Assembly (NCBI GenBank): GCA_022579005.1
Contig: MU401694.1
Location: 1 to 51,623, forward strand
DNA: 51,623 bases
Reading direction: 5' to 3'
Source of the DNA: Poronia punctata
Taxonomy: Eukaryota > Ascomycota > Sordariomycetes > Xylariales > Xylariaceae
Shown here: positions 1-11,337 of the stretch, one piece after another
Layout: the number at the start of each line of letters is the position of its first letter
How positions within the stretch are numbered: the stretch's first letter is position 1
Notes under the pieces: generated by a model
Databases searched by the model: none
What the model saw: only the letters and a program-made list of their open reading frames with translations
Told to the model about the DNA's origin: nothing
Position numbers and translations under genes: made by a program

Positions 1-94
1 AACCCTAACCCTAACCCTAACCCTAACCCTAACCCTAACCCTAACCCTAACCCTAACCCTAACCCTAACCCTAACCCTAACCCTACTAACCCTA
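1..94 (+). repeat. Telomere, terminal CCCTAA array
   Basis: About 14 uninterrupted CCCTAA units reach position 85, followed by one degenerate unit (CTACTAACCCTAC). This is the C-rich strand of a TTAGGG telomere, read from the chromosome end inward, so base 1 is at or near the physical end. TTAGGG is the standard telomere of filamentous ascomycetes. The array is far shorter than a laboratory-strain telomere could be, so the assembly may have trimmed it. Confidence 0.98.
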
Positions 95-915
95 CAACTA
101 GGCAACTAGGATAGCACAACAGTTGTTGCAAAAATTAACCTAATATTTAGTAAGGTTAATAAAGAACGCGTAAAAGCGGTTTTAATTAGCTACAAGATTA
201 TAAGCAAACTTGATAATATTGTGTATAGTAACCTTAGTAAGAACGCCTATATAAATATAAACATGCTAAAAAAAAGGAAAGCTGTAAATAGCTTGCTTAA
301 TTGCCTATATAACATATTAAATATAAAGGTATATAGCAATAAAAGTACTTAATATTTACTATCTTAGTAGCATTAAAAAAGGCCTTATAAACCTTATAAG
401 TATTAAGAATTAATATATATACACAGCTACCTTTTACGCTAACATTTAACTTCTTTAAACTAAAAAGCATAATAAAGTTAAAATAAGGCATACTAATAAA
501 GCAACTACCTAGCTTATAAAAAATATTTTAAAAAGCTATAATAACTATAAAAAAAAAGTATATATTATTATTTTATTTTGTTAATAAAGGTTTAGCTATA
601 AGTACAAATCCTAGTGTGTACTTTTATTAGTATAAATATATATAAGTACTTATATATATAGAGAATATATACGCAACCTTAGTTTGCTAAAACTAGCAAT
701 AACGTGCACTTATAAAATACTGTACGTAAGCAAAGTTTAGTATAATATATAGTTAGTTAAATAATTAAAAGGCTTAATATACAAAGGAAATAGTAATATT
801 AAAAAGTGGTAAAGATGTTAAAAAATAAAGGTTAAAGTAAAATAAAGGTTAAGGTATAAAGGTTAAAGTATAAAGATTAAAGTATAAAGGTTAAAGTAAG
901 TATATAGGTAAGTAT
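95..915 (+). repeat. Subtelomeric repeat unit, copy 1
   Basis: Starts directly at the telomere with the motif CAACTAGGCAACTAGG and is repeated at a constant offset of 1,891 bases early in the unit (aaagaacgcg at 161 and 2052). The two copies differ mostly by C/T and G/A changes plus small indels. No coding frame is convincing; the 64-codon open frame at 297-491 on minus is an AT-rich accident. The unit probably marks a telomere-associated repeat shared between chromosome ends. Confidence 0.85.
826..905 (+). repeat. 15-bp purine-rich minisatellite
   Basis: About five imperfect copies of a unit close to ATAAAGGTTAAAGTA. One strand is almost free of cytosine. A shorter degenerate version ends the second subtelomeric copy near 2714-2755. 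Confidence 0.75.
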
Positions 916-922
916 AAAAGGT

Positions 923-1169
923 TATTATAAATAAGTAGGTTTGCAAGCACCTAGCACCTTACTTAGCAAATCTTATAGCTAACTAATAGCTATAGCTATG
1001 TTTTTAACAAGTATAAAAAAGGATTTTTTATGCTATACCATGTATTAGTTTTTTAAATTTAAAAGGTTATATAACTATATACTAAATTAACTACATTATA
1101 TTAACTTTAATCGCTTTTATATATAAGCACTAATTTGTTTTCTTAATTTAATTAGCTTTTATTTTTGCA
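923..1169 (+). repeat. LTR-like repeat, copy 1 (solo)
   Basis: A 247-bp repeat beginning TATTATAAATAAGTAGG and ending TTTTTGCA. The related copy on the minus strand begins TGTTATAAATAAG, so the original ends were probably TG...CA as in a retrotransposon LTR. No internal retrotransposon region adjoins this copy, so it looks like a solo LTR. The bases AAGGT lie just before it and again a few bases after its end, which may be a target-site duplication, but the fit is not exact. Confidence 0.7.
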
Positions 1170-1985
1170 AAAAAGGTATATAGGTATACAAATTGCACTT
1201 AACATATAGCTAAACTAGCTATTACCTTTACCTTTTACTTAGCAACGTTAGCACAGGCTATTTATCTTACTTTTTACATTTTAACAGTTTATATAGGTTA
1301 TAAATATTTTTTATTCTTATTTTTTATGCCTTTTTAATTAACCTCTTTATTTATAATAATAAATATACTTACTAAACTGCGTAACCTTTCCTATTTTATT
1401 TATTTACTTATAAAGATTTTCTTTATACTTTATTAGTTTTTTATACTTACTAGCAGTATATAAAAGATAATTTGCTTTAAAGTTAAAATTAAAAGGAGCT
1501 AGGTTTGTAGTTTTTAGCTAATAAAGAACTGCTACTAAGACAGCTTTAATCTATACTATAATAATGTGTATTAATAAACATTTTAAGCTGGAAACAGCAA
1601 CGGCATAAAAACGCTACCCTTTAAATTACCTATTTAATTAATTTTTTTTTTTTTATTTATCCTTTTTTCTTTTTTTTTTAAAAAATGCTATATGCTTAGT
1701 AAAAATTCTAACATTTTCTAACTTATCTTTTTAAATTTTCTTAATAACAATTAGCTTTTTAAGAAATTTATTTACGCTATAAGCATAGCTAGATAAGTAA
1801 CTAGAACTTATAACTTTTTTTTTTTTAGTAGTGTTGTAATAGCTTTTAGCTGCTTTAGTTTTATTACTTTTTTTATTATTATTAGAAGTATAATTTTAGC
1901 ACTGCTAAGCTTGTTTTACTTAAATACAAAAAGAGCATGCGTTGTTATAAATATTAAGAGCTAAACAACAAACAGCAAACAGAAA
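1170..1985. other. AT-rich spacer without recognisable gene
   Basis: Separates the two subtelomeric units. It contains a nearly pure pyrimidine tract at about 1637-1680, mostly T with a few C and A. I see no coding frame or further repeat that I can support. Confidence 0.6.
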
Positions 1986-2762
1986 CAACTAGGCAACAAA
2001 AAGAGCACAACAATTATTATAAAAGTTAATATTTTAGCTAATTAAGTAAATAAAGAACGCGTAAAAGCGGTCCTAATTAGCTATAAAACTATAAGCAAAG
2101 TTAGCAACGTTATATATGCTAACTTTAGTAATAATACTAATATAAATACAAACAAGCTAAAAAAAAGGAAAGCTATAAATATTCTTTTTAATTGCCTATA
2201 TAACTTATTAAGTATAACTATAAATAGTAATAAAAGTACTTAATACTTATAGTTTTAGTAGCGTTAAAAAAGGCCTTATAAACTTTATAAGTTTTAGGAA
2301 TTAAGATATATACGTAGTTATACTTAATGCTAACGTTTAATATACTTAAATTAAAAGGCATAGTATAGTTAAAATAAGGCATTTTAATAATATAACTATT
2401 TAGCTTATAAAGGTAATCTTAGGACGCTATAATAATAAAAAAAAAAGAGTTAATATTGTTGTTTTGCTTATTAATAAAAGATTAATTGTAAATATAAATA
2501 TTAGTATATAGTACTATTAGTATATATTTAAATATAAGTACTTATATATATAAAAAATGCATATATAACCTTAGTTTGCTAGGACTAAGCTACTATATGC
2601 ACGCGCAAAATGCTTAATATAAACATAGTATAAAGTATAATGTAGGTTTATTAATAAACAAGCAAGGTATAGGGAAATTAAAAAGGATAATAATGTTAAG
2701 AGAGAGGTAAAGATGTTAAAAGGTAAAGGCATAAAATAAAGATTAAGGTATAAAAGGTACCT
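1986..2762 (+). repeat. Subtelomeric repeat unit, copy 2
   Basis: Second copy of the unit next to the telomere. Shared landmarks include aaagaacgcgtaaaagcgg at 2052, an aaaaaaggccttataaac stretch at about 2266, and a purine-rich tail near 2700-2755. It stops before the place where copy 1 is followed by the LTR-like repeat, so that insertion came after the duplication or lay outside it. Confidence 0.85.
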
Positions 2763-3550
2763 AGGTACTTAGGTAGATATTTTAAGTGTTGTTAACTAAT
2801 AGCTACACAGATTAACAGCTTTACTTTATACTTGCTAACGGCCTACATAAAATACTAGCAGGCTTTATTTACTTTACTTCTTTAATTAACCTTTCTAATT
2901 TACTTTTCTAATTAATACCTATTAAACCCTTAATTTCTGCTAACAGCAACATTTTTATTATCTTTATACTTGTTTAAAGTTTATTAGAATAAAAAAATAA
3001 AGCTTAAAAGCAATTTGATTTTGCTATATATGCTGCTTAAAAGTAAGTTGTATAAGAAAAGGTTGTAAGGTAAAGCCTTAAAGCCAGTAGAATAACCCAT
3101 TATTAGCAACAATATAGCAGGGATATTTTTATTTGCTATATTGTTAGACTTATAAGGCTTACTTGCTTAAAACTATAAGGGCGCTTGCTAAGCTATACTA
3201 ATGCATATTAACAGCACTAGCGTTAAACTACCTCTTATATATAAGCCTTAAGACATAGGTTAAAAATAAGTATTTAAAGACAAAAAATACTATTTTTAAA
3301 GATTAAGGTCGAATTAGTAGTTTTGCTAATTGCTACTAATTATTTTATATTATATCCTTTTATACTAGCAGTATTTTTAAAACAGCTAAATAGTTAAACA
3401 AAAAAAGGATTAAAGTATATAATTATAAAATGCAAAAAGTAAGGTTTTAGTTAAAGTTGCTTGTTTAGCGCTTAGATTTAGCTAAGTTTAAAAGAAACTA
3501 TAATAAGCAATTATTACTAGTACTTATATAAACTTGCTAAATATATATAT
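2763..3550. other. AT-rich spacer without recognisable gene
   Basis: Slightly richer in G and C than its surroundings near 3040-3250. No frame matches a family I recognise, and no clear repeat partner was found within the window. Confidence 0.5.
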
Positions 3551-3638
3551 TTATTACTATTTGCTTTTTTTATAGCTAAGCGCTATATTTTCTTTGTATT
3601 ATGCTTTAGTTTTTATTAAATATATTTTACAGTAATTT
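3551..3638 (+). repeat. 88-bp direct repeat, upstream copy
   Basis: Begins TTATTACTATTTGC and contains TATAGCTAAGCGCTATATTT. It matches 7310-7397 over the full 88 bases with no indel and only a few C/T changes. The downstream copy sits directly against the end of an LTR-like repeat, so this may be the sequence just inside a 5' LTR, with the LTR itself lost here. A purine tract containing GAGGGGGG follows at about 3641-3648. Confidence 0.75.
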
Positions 3639-4204
3639 TAAGAGGGGGGTATTTAAGGTTAAAACTAAAAAGTGCACTTACTAAAAACAGCTACTAGGAG
3701 ATCTTTAAAACTAGAAAACCTTGTTTAAAACACTATTATAGTCGCTAAAAAGGTAAATTTAACAAAATCAACAGCTTTAGAAGACTTAAAAAGATTAATT
3801 ACTAACTTAAAAAAATTAATTATTTAGACAAAAAAAAAATCCTAACTATAAAGGGCTACTAAGTAATAAAAGGTTTAAGGCTTGCCTGCTAATTAACTTA
3901 ATTGCAAAGCATTTGCTTCTACTTAAAAAATATATTAAAAACAAAAAATATATATTTTAAATAATTATAACTAGTTTAATTTCTTATAAACTTACTTTGT
4001 ATAGCTAAAGAAAGTAATCTAGAAAGGTAACTAAAAGCATTACACTTTATATGCAGTAATTATAGCTATAGTAAATTAATATTAAGCTAATTGCTTAAGG
4101 GCTACTTTTAAACACTTTAAAATATATTAAAAAAACTTAATTAAGCTACTACTAAAGTTTTAGCACAAGCTTTTTAAACATTTATTAAAAAATTAATTTT
4201 AAAC
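3639..4204 (+). pseudogene. Possible 5' remnant of the copia polyprotein
   Basis: This stretch lies immediately upstream of the recognisable reverse transcriptase. Broken frames with stops at probable former Gln or Trp codons can be followed, but I cannot identify gag, protease or integrase motifs. Only about 570 bases separate the 88-bp repeat from the reverse transcriptase. That is too short for a full copia gag-protease-integrase region, so the element has probably lost its 5' half. Confidence 0.4.
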
Positions 4205-5700
4205 AAACGTAGTAAAGAAAATTTAGAACTTATAAAAACTAGGTACTATAAAAAAAATTGCAATAGTTACTATAAAGTACAAGCTATTACCTTTAAAATA
4301 AGTTTTTTAACTACAAATTTAATAGGCAAAGGTATTTAAATATATACAAAGCACGCTTAGTAGTTAAAGGTAATTTTTAACAAAATAATACGCTTTAATT
4401 TACTTATATAGCAACGCTTATAGCTTAAACGCTATGCTTTATAATAGCTTTAGTAGCTTATTATAACCTTAAAGTTAAATAATTTAATATAGTAAGCGCT
4501 TTTTTTAATACAAGCAAAAAAAGTTAAAAGCTTATAGCTTATAAGTTACTTAATAAGTTTAAAAATAAAAATATAGTAGCATTGCTTAAAAAAGCATTAT
4601 ATAAGCTAAAAAATTTGCCTTTACTTTAGTACTAAAAATTTGCATATACTTTTTGCCTATGTGGTTTAATTGCTTTAACTAAAAAACCTTATCTTTTTTA
4701 TACTTAAAATTAAGCTGTTTTTATTATTTTTTATATAAACAACTTTTTAGTACTATATAGTTTAAAGCAAAAAACTAAAGCATAAAAAATTATTAATTAA
4801 ATTAAAAAAACTTATAAGCTTAAAAAGCAAAAAAATATAAGCTGGTTTTTAAGCATAAAAATTACTAAAGATTATAAAGATTAAAAACTATTTCTAAGCT
4901 ATGATTAGTATATTAAAAAGATTGTAAAAAAGCATTACTTAGTAAATAACAGTTAAATCTTAGCAACCTTATTACTGTTTTAAAAGCTTAAAAAGTACTT
5001 AAAAAAAAGGACTAAAGCGTAAATAAAAAAGTTTTAAAAGCTTATAAAATTAATCTTGTATATTATAATAATAATTTAGCTAAATATAGCATTTGCAGCT
5101 TTATAGCTTTTAAAATTCTTAACTAATCCAAGTGCAAGGCATACTAAAGTAGTAAAATAGGTAATTTAATACCTATACTATACCTAAGACCTAGAGATTA
5201 TATATAGTATTTATAATTAAGGCATACAGGCCTTATTAATTGCTAAAAACGCATTTTTTGTAAATAATTTTAATATTAGAAGATTTTTTTATAAGTATAT
5301 TATATTTTTATTTAAAAGTATAATTAGTTAAAAAGCTATATAGTAAAGCACAGTTACTACTTTTACTACTAAAGCAAAAATCTATATATTGTTACTTATA
5401 GCTAAAAAAACTATAGTATTAAAAAAGTTGTTTAATAATATTTAGCTAAACTTAAGTTAAGCGCTTATAATTAATTTAAATAATTAATAAATAATTTACT
5501 TAGTAGTAAGAAAGCATAACTATATAAAAACCCGTTTGCGCTATATAAATATTTAAAACATGTAAATTAAATAAAAGTATAAAAAAAGCTTGTTTTAAGT
5601 AATATATTTTTTTATAAATTAAATGCTTGCTAATAGTTTTATAAAAAACTTTTTTTATACTAAATTTAAATACTTTAAAGCTTTAATTAACCTGTAACAT
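4205..5700 (+). pseudogene. Ty1/copia retrotransposon pol remnant (reverse transcriptase and RNase H)
   Basis: Decayed pol region of a Ty1/copia (Pseudoviridae-type) element, originally encoding the enzymes that copy element RNA into DNA. One frame can be followed with TAA/TAG stops at likely former Gln or Trp codons. Visible landmarks: KARLVVKG at about 4348-4371; a stretch reading LKVK then FNIVSAFFNTS near 4465-4510, matching the copia LEVKQFDVVNAFLN block; VALLKKALYKLKNLPLL near 4577-4627; and YINN at 4732-4743 where active copia enzymes have YVDD. The RNase H part shows STVTTFTTKAKIY near 5347-5385 (normally T-x-A-E), RLRYINI near 5532-5552 and a final A-N-S-F-I-K block near 5630. Both catalytic Asp residues of YVDD read as Asn and several Glu as Lys, as RIP produces. 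The element cannot encode an active enzyme. Family assignment is firm; the exact lineage is not known. Confidence 0.9.
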
Positions 5701-7060
5701 ATATATTTTATAATTAAAAAAAAGCAAAAAAAGCACTAAAAAACAAAATTAATTAATATAAGCTTAAAAGCCTACTTAAGCAAAGAGCTAAATAATACTA
5801 AAAATTATAAGGCTATTTTTTTTATTTTATTTATTTAAACAAAACAAAAAAAGTAGCGCACTATAGCGCATATAACTTTAGTATTAACTAAAAACTTATT
5901 AGTAGTAGCAAAGGCACAAGCAAGAGCAAAGGCACTAAAAAAAAAAAGCGTACTAAGAAGCAAATAGTTAAAATTAAACTATTCCTTTAAAATGCTTAAA
6001 GCAGCACAAATTGCTATTTATATATTTTTTTTAGCTTATAATTAACTATATTAGTATAAAGATTATTAAATATAAATATTAATGCTTATATATAGCTAAC
6101 TATATTTATAACTAATAAATTGTTTTTTACTTAAAAATATTAAAAAGTAAAAAAAAAGATATAAAAAAGGCTATATAAGCAGTTAATATATATTATATAT
6201 AATTTAAAAAGATTATATAATTTAATAAAAATTACTTATATAAAGTAATAAGAGTGCTTAAAGGCATAAAAGTAATAATAAGTACTAGTAACTATATTAT
6301 AGCAGTTGCTATCTTAGCTTACTATAGCAAACTAGCAATAATTTAAATATAAAAAAGCGCAATAGCTAGCTTTTTTAAAGCGCTTCTTAGTTTTAAAAAA
6401 GCCTTTGCAAGCTTTTTTCTTGCTTTTAGCTATACTTTTACCTATATTTTTACGCTTTTAAAAAAAAGGGGCAAAGCTTAGACCAGCTTACTATACTATA
6501 CAAAATTATATTACTACTTATAAAAGCGCAAAGGTTTTAGCTGCCGGCTTTTTAAAAGCATTAAGCATTTTTTTTATTTTAAAAATACTAAAAAAGTTAA
6601 CAAAGCACTTAAAACACTACTAATAAATTAATTATAAAAAGTAACAAGCACTTATAATAACTAGCAAAAAGTTTTTTTTAAAATAATAATATATTTAATA
6701 AACCGTTACTATATTAAAATGCTTTAAATATATATAAAGCTGTTAATTTATAAGATTTACTTATAAGAAGGTATAAGCGCATTATTAAAAAAAAAAGCAA
6801 AAGAAGTAAAGAAATTATAAAAAAAAGTTAAGTAATAAGGTATATTTTAAAAGGCTTTTACCTTTTTTATTTAATAGCATTTATAGCACTGCTATTTATA
6901 ACTACTTACATAGCAGCATAAAGTAATATTAACTTAAAATTTATAATTAATTAAAAGTAGTTTATAAAGCAAAAATAAAAACATTTTCAATCTCCTATTT
7001 TGCTAACTACTTACTTAAAAGGTACTAACCTTATATACAAACATTTTATTTGTACTTATA
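5701..7060 (+). other. Region between copia pol and the LTR-like repeat; possible Lys/Ala-rich coding remnant
   Basis: A copia element normally ends soon after RNase H, yet 1.3 kb separates RNase H from the next LTR-like repeat. Near 5870-5970 a plus-strand frame reads as a basic, Ala/Lys/Arg-rich stretch (AKAQARAKALKKK), which could be the tail of another protein or a second inserted element. The remainder, 6000-7060, is AT-rich with no frame I can name. Confidence 0.4.
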
Positions 7061-7306
7061 TGTTTAAACAAGTAGGTTTACAAGCACTTAGCACCTTACT
7101 TAGTAAATCTTATAGCTAACTAATAGCTATAGCTATATTTTTAACAAGTATAAAGAAAAATCTTTTATTTTATACTTTGTTTTTATTTTCTAAATTTATA
7201 AGATTATATAATAATATACTAAATTAAATACATTATATTAACTTTAATTGCTTTTATATACAAGCACTAATTTGTTTTTTTAATTTAATTAACTTTTACT
7301 TTTGCA
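7061..7306 (+). repeat. LTR-like repeat, copy 2
   Basis: Begins TGTTTAAACAAGTAGG with an intact TG and ends TTTTGCA, 246 bp. It lies downstream of the copia pol in the same orientation and is followed at once by the second copy of the 88-bp repeat. It could be the 3' LTR of the copia element, the 5' LTR of the next element, or both if two elements share it. Confidence 0.75.
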
Positions 7307-7309
7307 AAA

Positions 7310-7397
7310 TTATTACTATTTGCTTTTTTTATAGCTAAGCGCTATATTTTCTTTATATTATGCTTTAGTTCTTACTAAATATATTTTATAGTAATTT
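7310..7397 (+). repeat. 88-bp direct repeat, downstream copy
   Basis: Matches 3551-3638 base for base apart from a few transitions. It starts three bases after the TG...GCA end of the LTR-like repeat, the position expected for the primer-binding and leader region of an LTR retrotransposon. Confidence 0.75.
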
Positions 7398-9045
7398 ATA
7401 TTAAGCTTTTTTTATTTAGGTTTTATAATTGCTTTTGCTTATTTAAACTATATTACATAGCATAATATATTTTATTTTTGCTTTTATAATACTACTGCCT
7501 TTAAAAAAAAACTAAAGTAAGCATAAGGACTATTTTAAAGCAATAATACAAAGAACTTTAAAAGGTAAACTAAAAAAGTAAAAAAGTTAAATAAGCTTAG
7601 GGCTAAGATTTTAGTAAAATTATATTATAAAAAAAAGGCTATATAGGTATTAGTACTAGTAAATAATGCACAGGCTAGAATTTAGTAAATAATAAGTTTA
7701 AAAATATAGTAAGTAGCGCAATTATAGCTGCTAGCATTATAAACGTTTTTAATATTATATAAAAAAGCGTATATTTATAAAAAATACTACTAGCATAGTA
7801 GTAACCTATTATAGCTATATATATTACCTAGCACTTAGGCTATATTATAAAAAGCAGCAGAGAAGGCTAAGTAAATATTGTTAGCTAAAGTTCTATAGCT
7901 GCCTAAAAAGCATAAAGAGCTTAAAAAAGCTGCTATACTACGTACTCTTGCTATTTTTTAAAAACGTTACTACTTTTATATCTTAGCTATTTAGTTTAAG
8001 CTAAAGCATTAATAAAAAACTGCGTATTAATGCTTTTTAAGCACGCAGTAAAAAAGCTTAATGCTGCTAATATTAATAAAAGTATTATAACTTCCTATAA
8101 AGTGCCAATAGCAAATATAACAATTAAGTAGCTATTTTTATTATTTATAAAAGTACTAATAACTATATAAACAAATTTAGTATAGCAAGCGTTTAAAATA
8201 CCGTAGTTAGTAGTAGTTATACTAACGTAGCAAACTTTTATAAAAGCAAAAGCAAAAGCATAAGTGCTAGTGCTGCTATAAATATAGCTACAAATATAAG
8301 CGTTTTTAATTTGCTAGTATTTATAAATTTTAAAAAAGCAAAACAGAAAATTATAACAAAGTTAAAAAAAGAATTTATTATTTACTTTATATTATCTTTT
8401 TTATGCAGGCCAGCAGCTTTGTCTACTTTATTACTAACAATATAGTAATTATATTTAAAGCCAACTTTACTTCTTACATTACATTATATAAGTATACTAA
8501 TGCTTTATATTTAAGCTATAACCTAATATCCGCTATATTAATAGTTATATACATAGCCTAGCTGCTTAAATGCAAGGTATAATAAGTACTAGCTAATAAA
8601 ACAACGTAAACAACCTTTTTAACAAGTTAAAAAGCTAATTTAAGCTTATTAGTTTATAAGCAAAAAACAACTATATGCTACTAAATCTAAAGACAACTAA
8701 TAAAGTGTTTAAAAAAACTAACTTTAATAAAGCTATAAAAAAAATATAAACAGTTAAAATAAATGTGCCTTAATATTTTTAAATTTATAAGTAATAATAA
8801 GTTTAAATCCTATTAAATTATTAGTTAAAGCTAAGTAAGCAAATTAAGCAATAAAACCTTTTTATAAACAAAGAAAATTTATATAATACTTATATAAAAA
8901 AATACCCTATTTTTATAAGTAATTAAGCATATTAAGGCCTAAGATTAGCACGTAAACTATATAGCTTTACTTACAAAGCTATTTTAAAAAAAAAAAAAGG
9001 CCTTTATATAAGCAAATAAAAAACTTAAATATATAACTAAATAAA
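7398..9045 (+). pseudogene. Decayed plus-strand reading frame(s), family not recognised
   Basis: Long plus-strand frames can be followed with stops that look like former Gln or Trp codons, for example about 7760-8500. The predicted protein is rich in Ser, Ala, Lys and Tyr and contains no motif I can name. If the upstream LTR-like repeat is a 5' LTR, this is where gag would lie, but I see no zinc knuckle or protease motif. A segment near 7770-7850 resembles 18437-18510, so at least part of it is repeated in the window. Confidence 0.4.
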
Positions 9046-11090
9046 ATATATATAAGTTTATAACTATTAAGTTTAATTATATTAAATATAGCTAACAGCT
9101 AAATATATAACTAGCTAATTAGCTTTTTAACAAAGTATAACTTAAAATTAAAACAAGTATTTAATTTATAACTTACTATCTTTTATATACTTAGTTTTGC
9201 TAGAAGTTAACTAAGCTTAAAATAACCTAATTACTAACATTACTAAAACTGTCAAGATAACTAAGCTTATACTTTTTAACTACTAAAAAAGGACAACACA
9301 TAACCTTAATAGTTTTAAGCGTACTACTAAAATTAAAGTTAGCAAAGCATTAATATAAAATTAAATATAACACTACATCTATATAACTATACAATATATT
9401 TACTATAACATAATATAAGTTATACTAACTAATTATTTATACGTATAAATAAAAACGTTTTATATAATTATTATATTTTATAATAATTATTTTTTTAATT
9501 TACTTTTAGTAAAAAATAGCTTTAATAACTAATAAAGCCAAAAAACTTAAGTTTGTTTTTTTTTTTAATATTTTTTAGTAATCATAACAAAGGAAATTTA
9601 AGCTTAAAACAAAAAATTAGCTTAGCAAATTCTTTAATACTATACAAAAATTATTAAAGTTATAGATTTAATAGTTAAAGTCTTTTTTTTTAGCTTATTT
9701 ATAACTATATTAAAAGACGTATAACTAGACTATAGCCTAATTAAAGGTTTTTTTAAGCCCAAAAGTAATAGTACTTTAAAATAATAAGTTTTTTTTAAAT
9801 ATAAAGCCAAGCTTACTAATTCTCTTTCTTATTGTTAAAAGAGTTGCCTTTTTTAATATTACTATTTAAATTATTAATAACTACTAATACTCTATTTAAG
9901 TTTTTAATAACTAGTACACTTTAAGTACATAGCTAATAGTAACTTGTTACATTAATACAATATAACTATTTTTTTATTTACTAAGCTTTCTAGCTTATAT
10001 ATAACTTTTAATAAAAAGCAACTTTATTTTATAACCTTTTTCTTTTATATAACACATTTATTAGTCTAAGCGTTAAACTATCTATTTAACTAGGCAAGAT
10101 AATCTTTTAGGTTATTTATTTTAGTTTATTTTATAATATTAAGCCAAGCTTACTAATTTTATTTCTTATTGTTAAAAAAGTCCTTTATTATTATAGTATT
10201 ATTAGCTACGTTATTAATAGCTACTAGTATTACGCTATTTAAGTTTTTTATAACTTTTAGCACTTAGTTATATTATACTTAGTAGTAATATAGCTAATTG
10301 TTTTTATAACTTCTAGCGTTTATGCAAGTAATACTATATTTAAAGTAAAGGGCATAAAGTTAAAATAATTAAAAAAATATTTATATTAATTTTTAAAAAG
10401 GCCACCTTTAGCACTGCTATAAAGTAGGTTTAAAATTAAATTAATAAGTTAAAAGCCCTTAAAAGGGTTTATATAGTTATTAACATTATTAATTAAGCAT
10501 ACCTATTATTAAAGTTAGCTTTAATTATTAAAATAGCACCTACAGCAGAAAATAGCAACGCAAACTAGGTCCGTTTTCTTATTGCCTATATTTAACACAC
10601 TACATTTTAAAAAAATTTAATAAATCAAAATAAGTTAAATAAATTAAAAAAGTAAAGTAAAGGTATTAGTATAAAGTAAAAAAGGTAAAGTTATTAGCAA
10701 AAGGCTAGGAATATAATACTAAAGTAGTAAAGTTAGTAAAAAGGTTATAAAATTTAGGCAGTAAAGGCAGTAAGGGCAAGGAAGCAGTTAAACTAGTTAA
10801 AAACAGTAAAAATAATAGAAATTTTTAAAACTTACAACGGCAGTTAATTTGCTAGATTGCAGTAAGGGCTTAATACTGCTAAATAAAGCCGCGCGCACTG
10901 CTGCATTATATAATTATAATATATTGCTATAGGTTTAAATTAATACTAATAAATTAAAGCAGTAAAGGTTATGTTAAAAATAGTGTTAAAGGGTATAAAA
11001 CAGTTTTAGTGTTAATAAGTAAAGGTAAAAAGGTAAAAAGGTAAAAAAGTAAAAGTAAAGGTAATAATAAAAAGTAAAAAGGTTAATTAG
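9046..11090 (+). repeat. Large direct repeat, copy A
   Basis: Starts with aaaatatatataagtttataac and is colinear with copy B, which starts just after the LTR-like repeat at 11091-11337. Matching blocks include 9046-9420 with 11340-11710, 9830-9960 with 13135-13250, and 10375-11090 with 13680-14565. Internally, a segment near 9803 recurs near 10141 (both AAGCTTACTAATT...), so the unit itself contains an older tandem duplication of about 340 bp. I see no coding family in it. Confidence 0.85.
11008..11083 (+). repeat. Short purine-rich minisatellite (GTAAAAAG type)
   Basis: Repeated 8-10 base units close to GGTAAAAA at the end of copy A. The equivalent tract closes copy B at about 14490-14555. 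The tract is almost free of cytosine on this strand. Confidence 0.65.
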
Positions 11091-11337
11091 TATTATAAAT
11101 AAGTAGGTTTGCAAGCACTTAGCACCTTACTTAGCAAATCCTATAGCTAACTAATAGCTATAGCTATGTTTTTAATAAGTATAAAGAGGGATCTTTTATC
11201 TTATACCTTATATTAGTTTTTTAAATCTACAAGGTTATATAACAATATACTAAATTAACTATATTATATTAACTTTAATTGCTTTTGCATATAAGCACTA
11301 ATTTATTTTCTTAATTTAATTAACTTTTATTTTTGCA
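11091..11337 (+). repeat. LTR-like repeat, copy 3
   Basis: A 247-bp copy beginning TATTATAAATAAGTAGG and ending TTTTTGCA, the same length as copy 1. It sits exactly at the junction of large repeats A and B. The bases on either side (ATTAG and AAAAT) do not match, so no target-site duplication is visible. Placement at the junction suggests recombination between LTR-like copies helped build the A/B duplication. Confidence 0.75.

Noticed and set aside
923..1177. AAGGT target-site duplication around LTR-like copy 1
   Set aside because: The match needs three extra A bases beyond the TG...CA end, and the other three copies show no such duplication.
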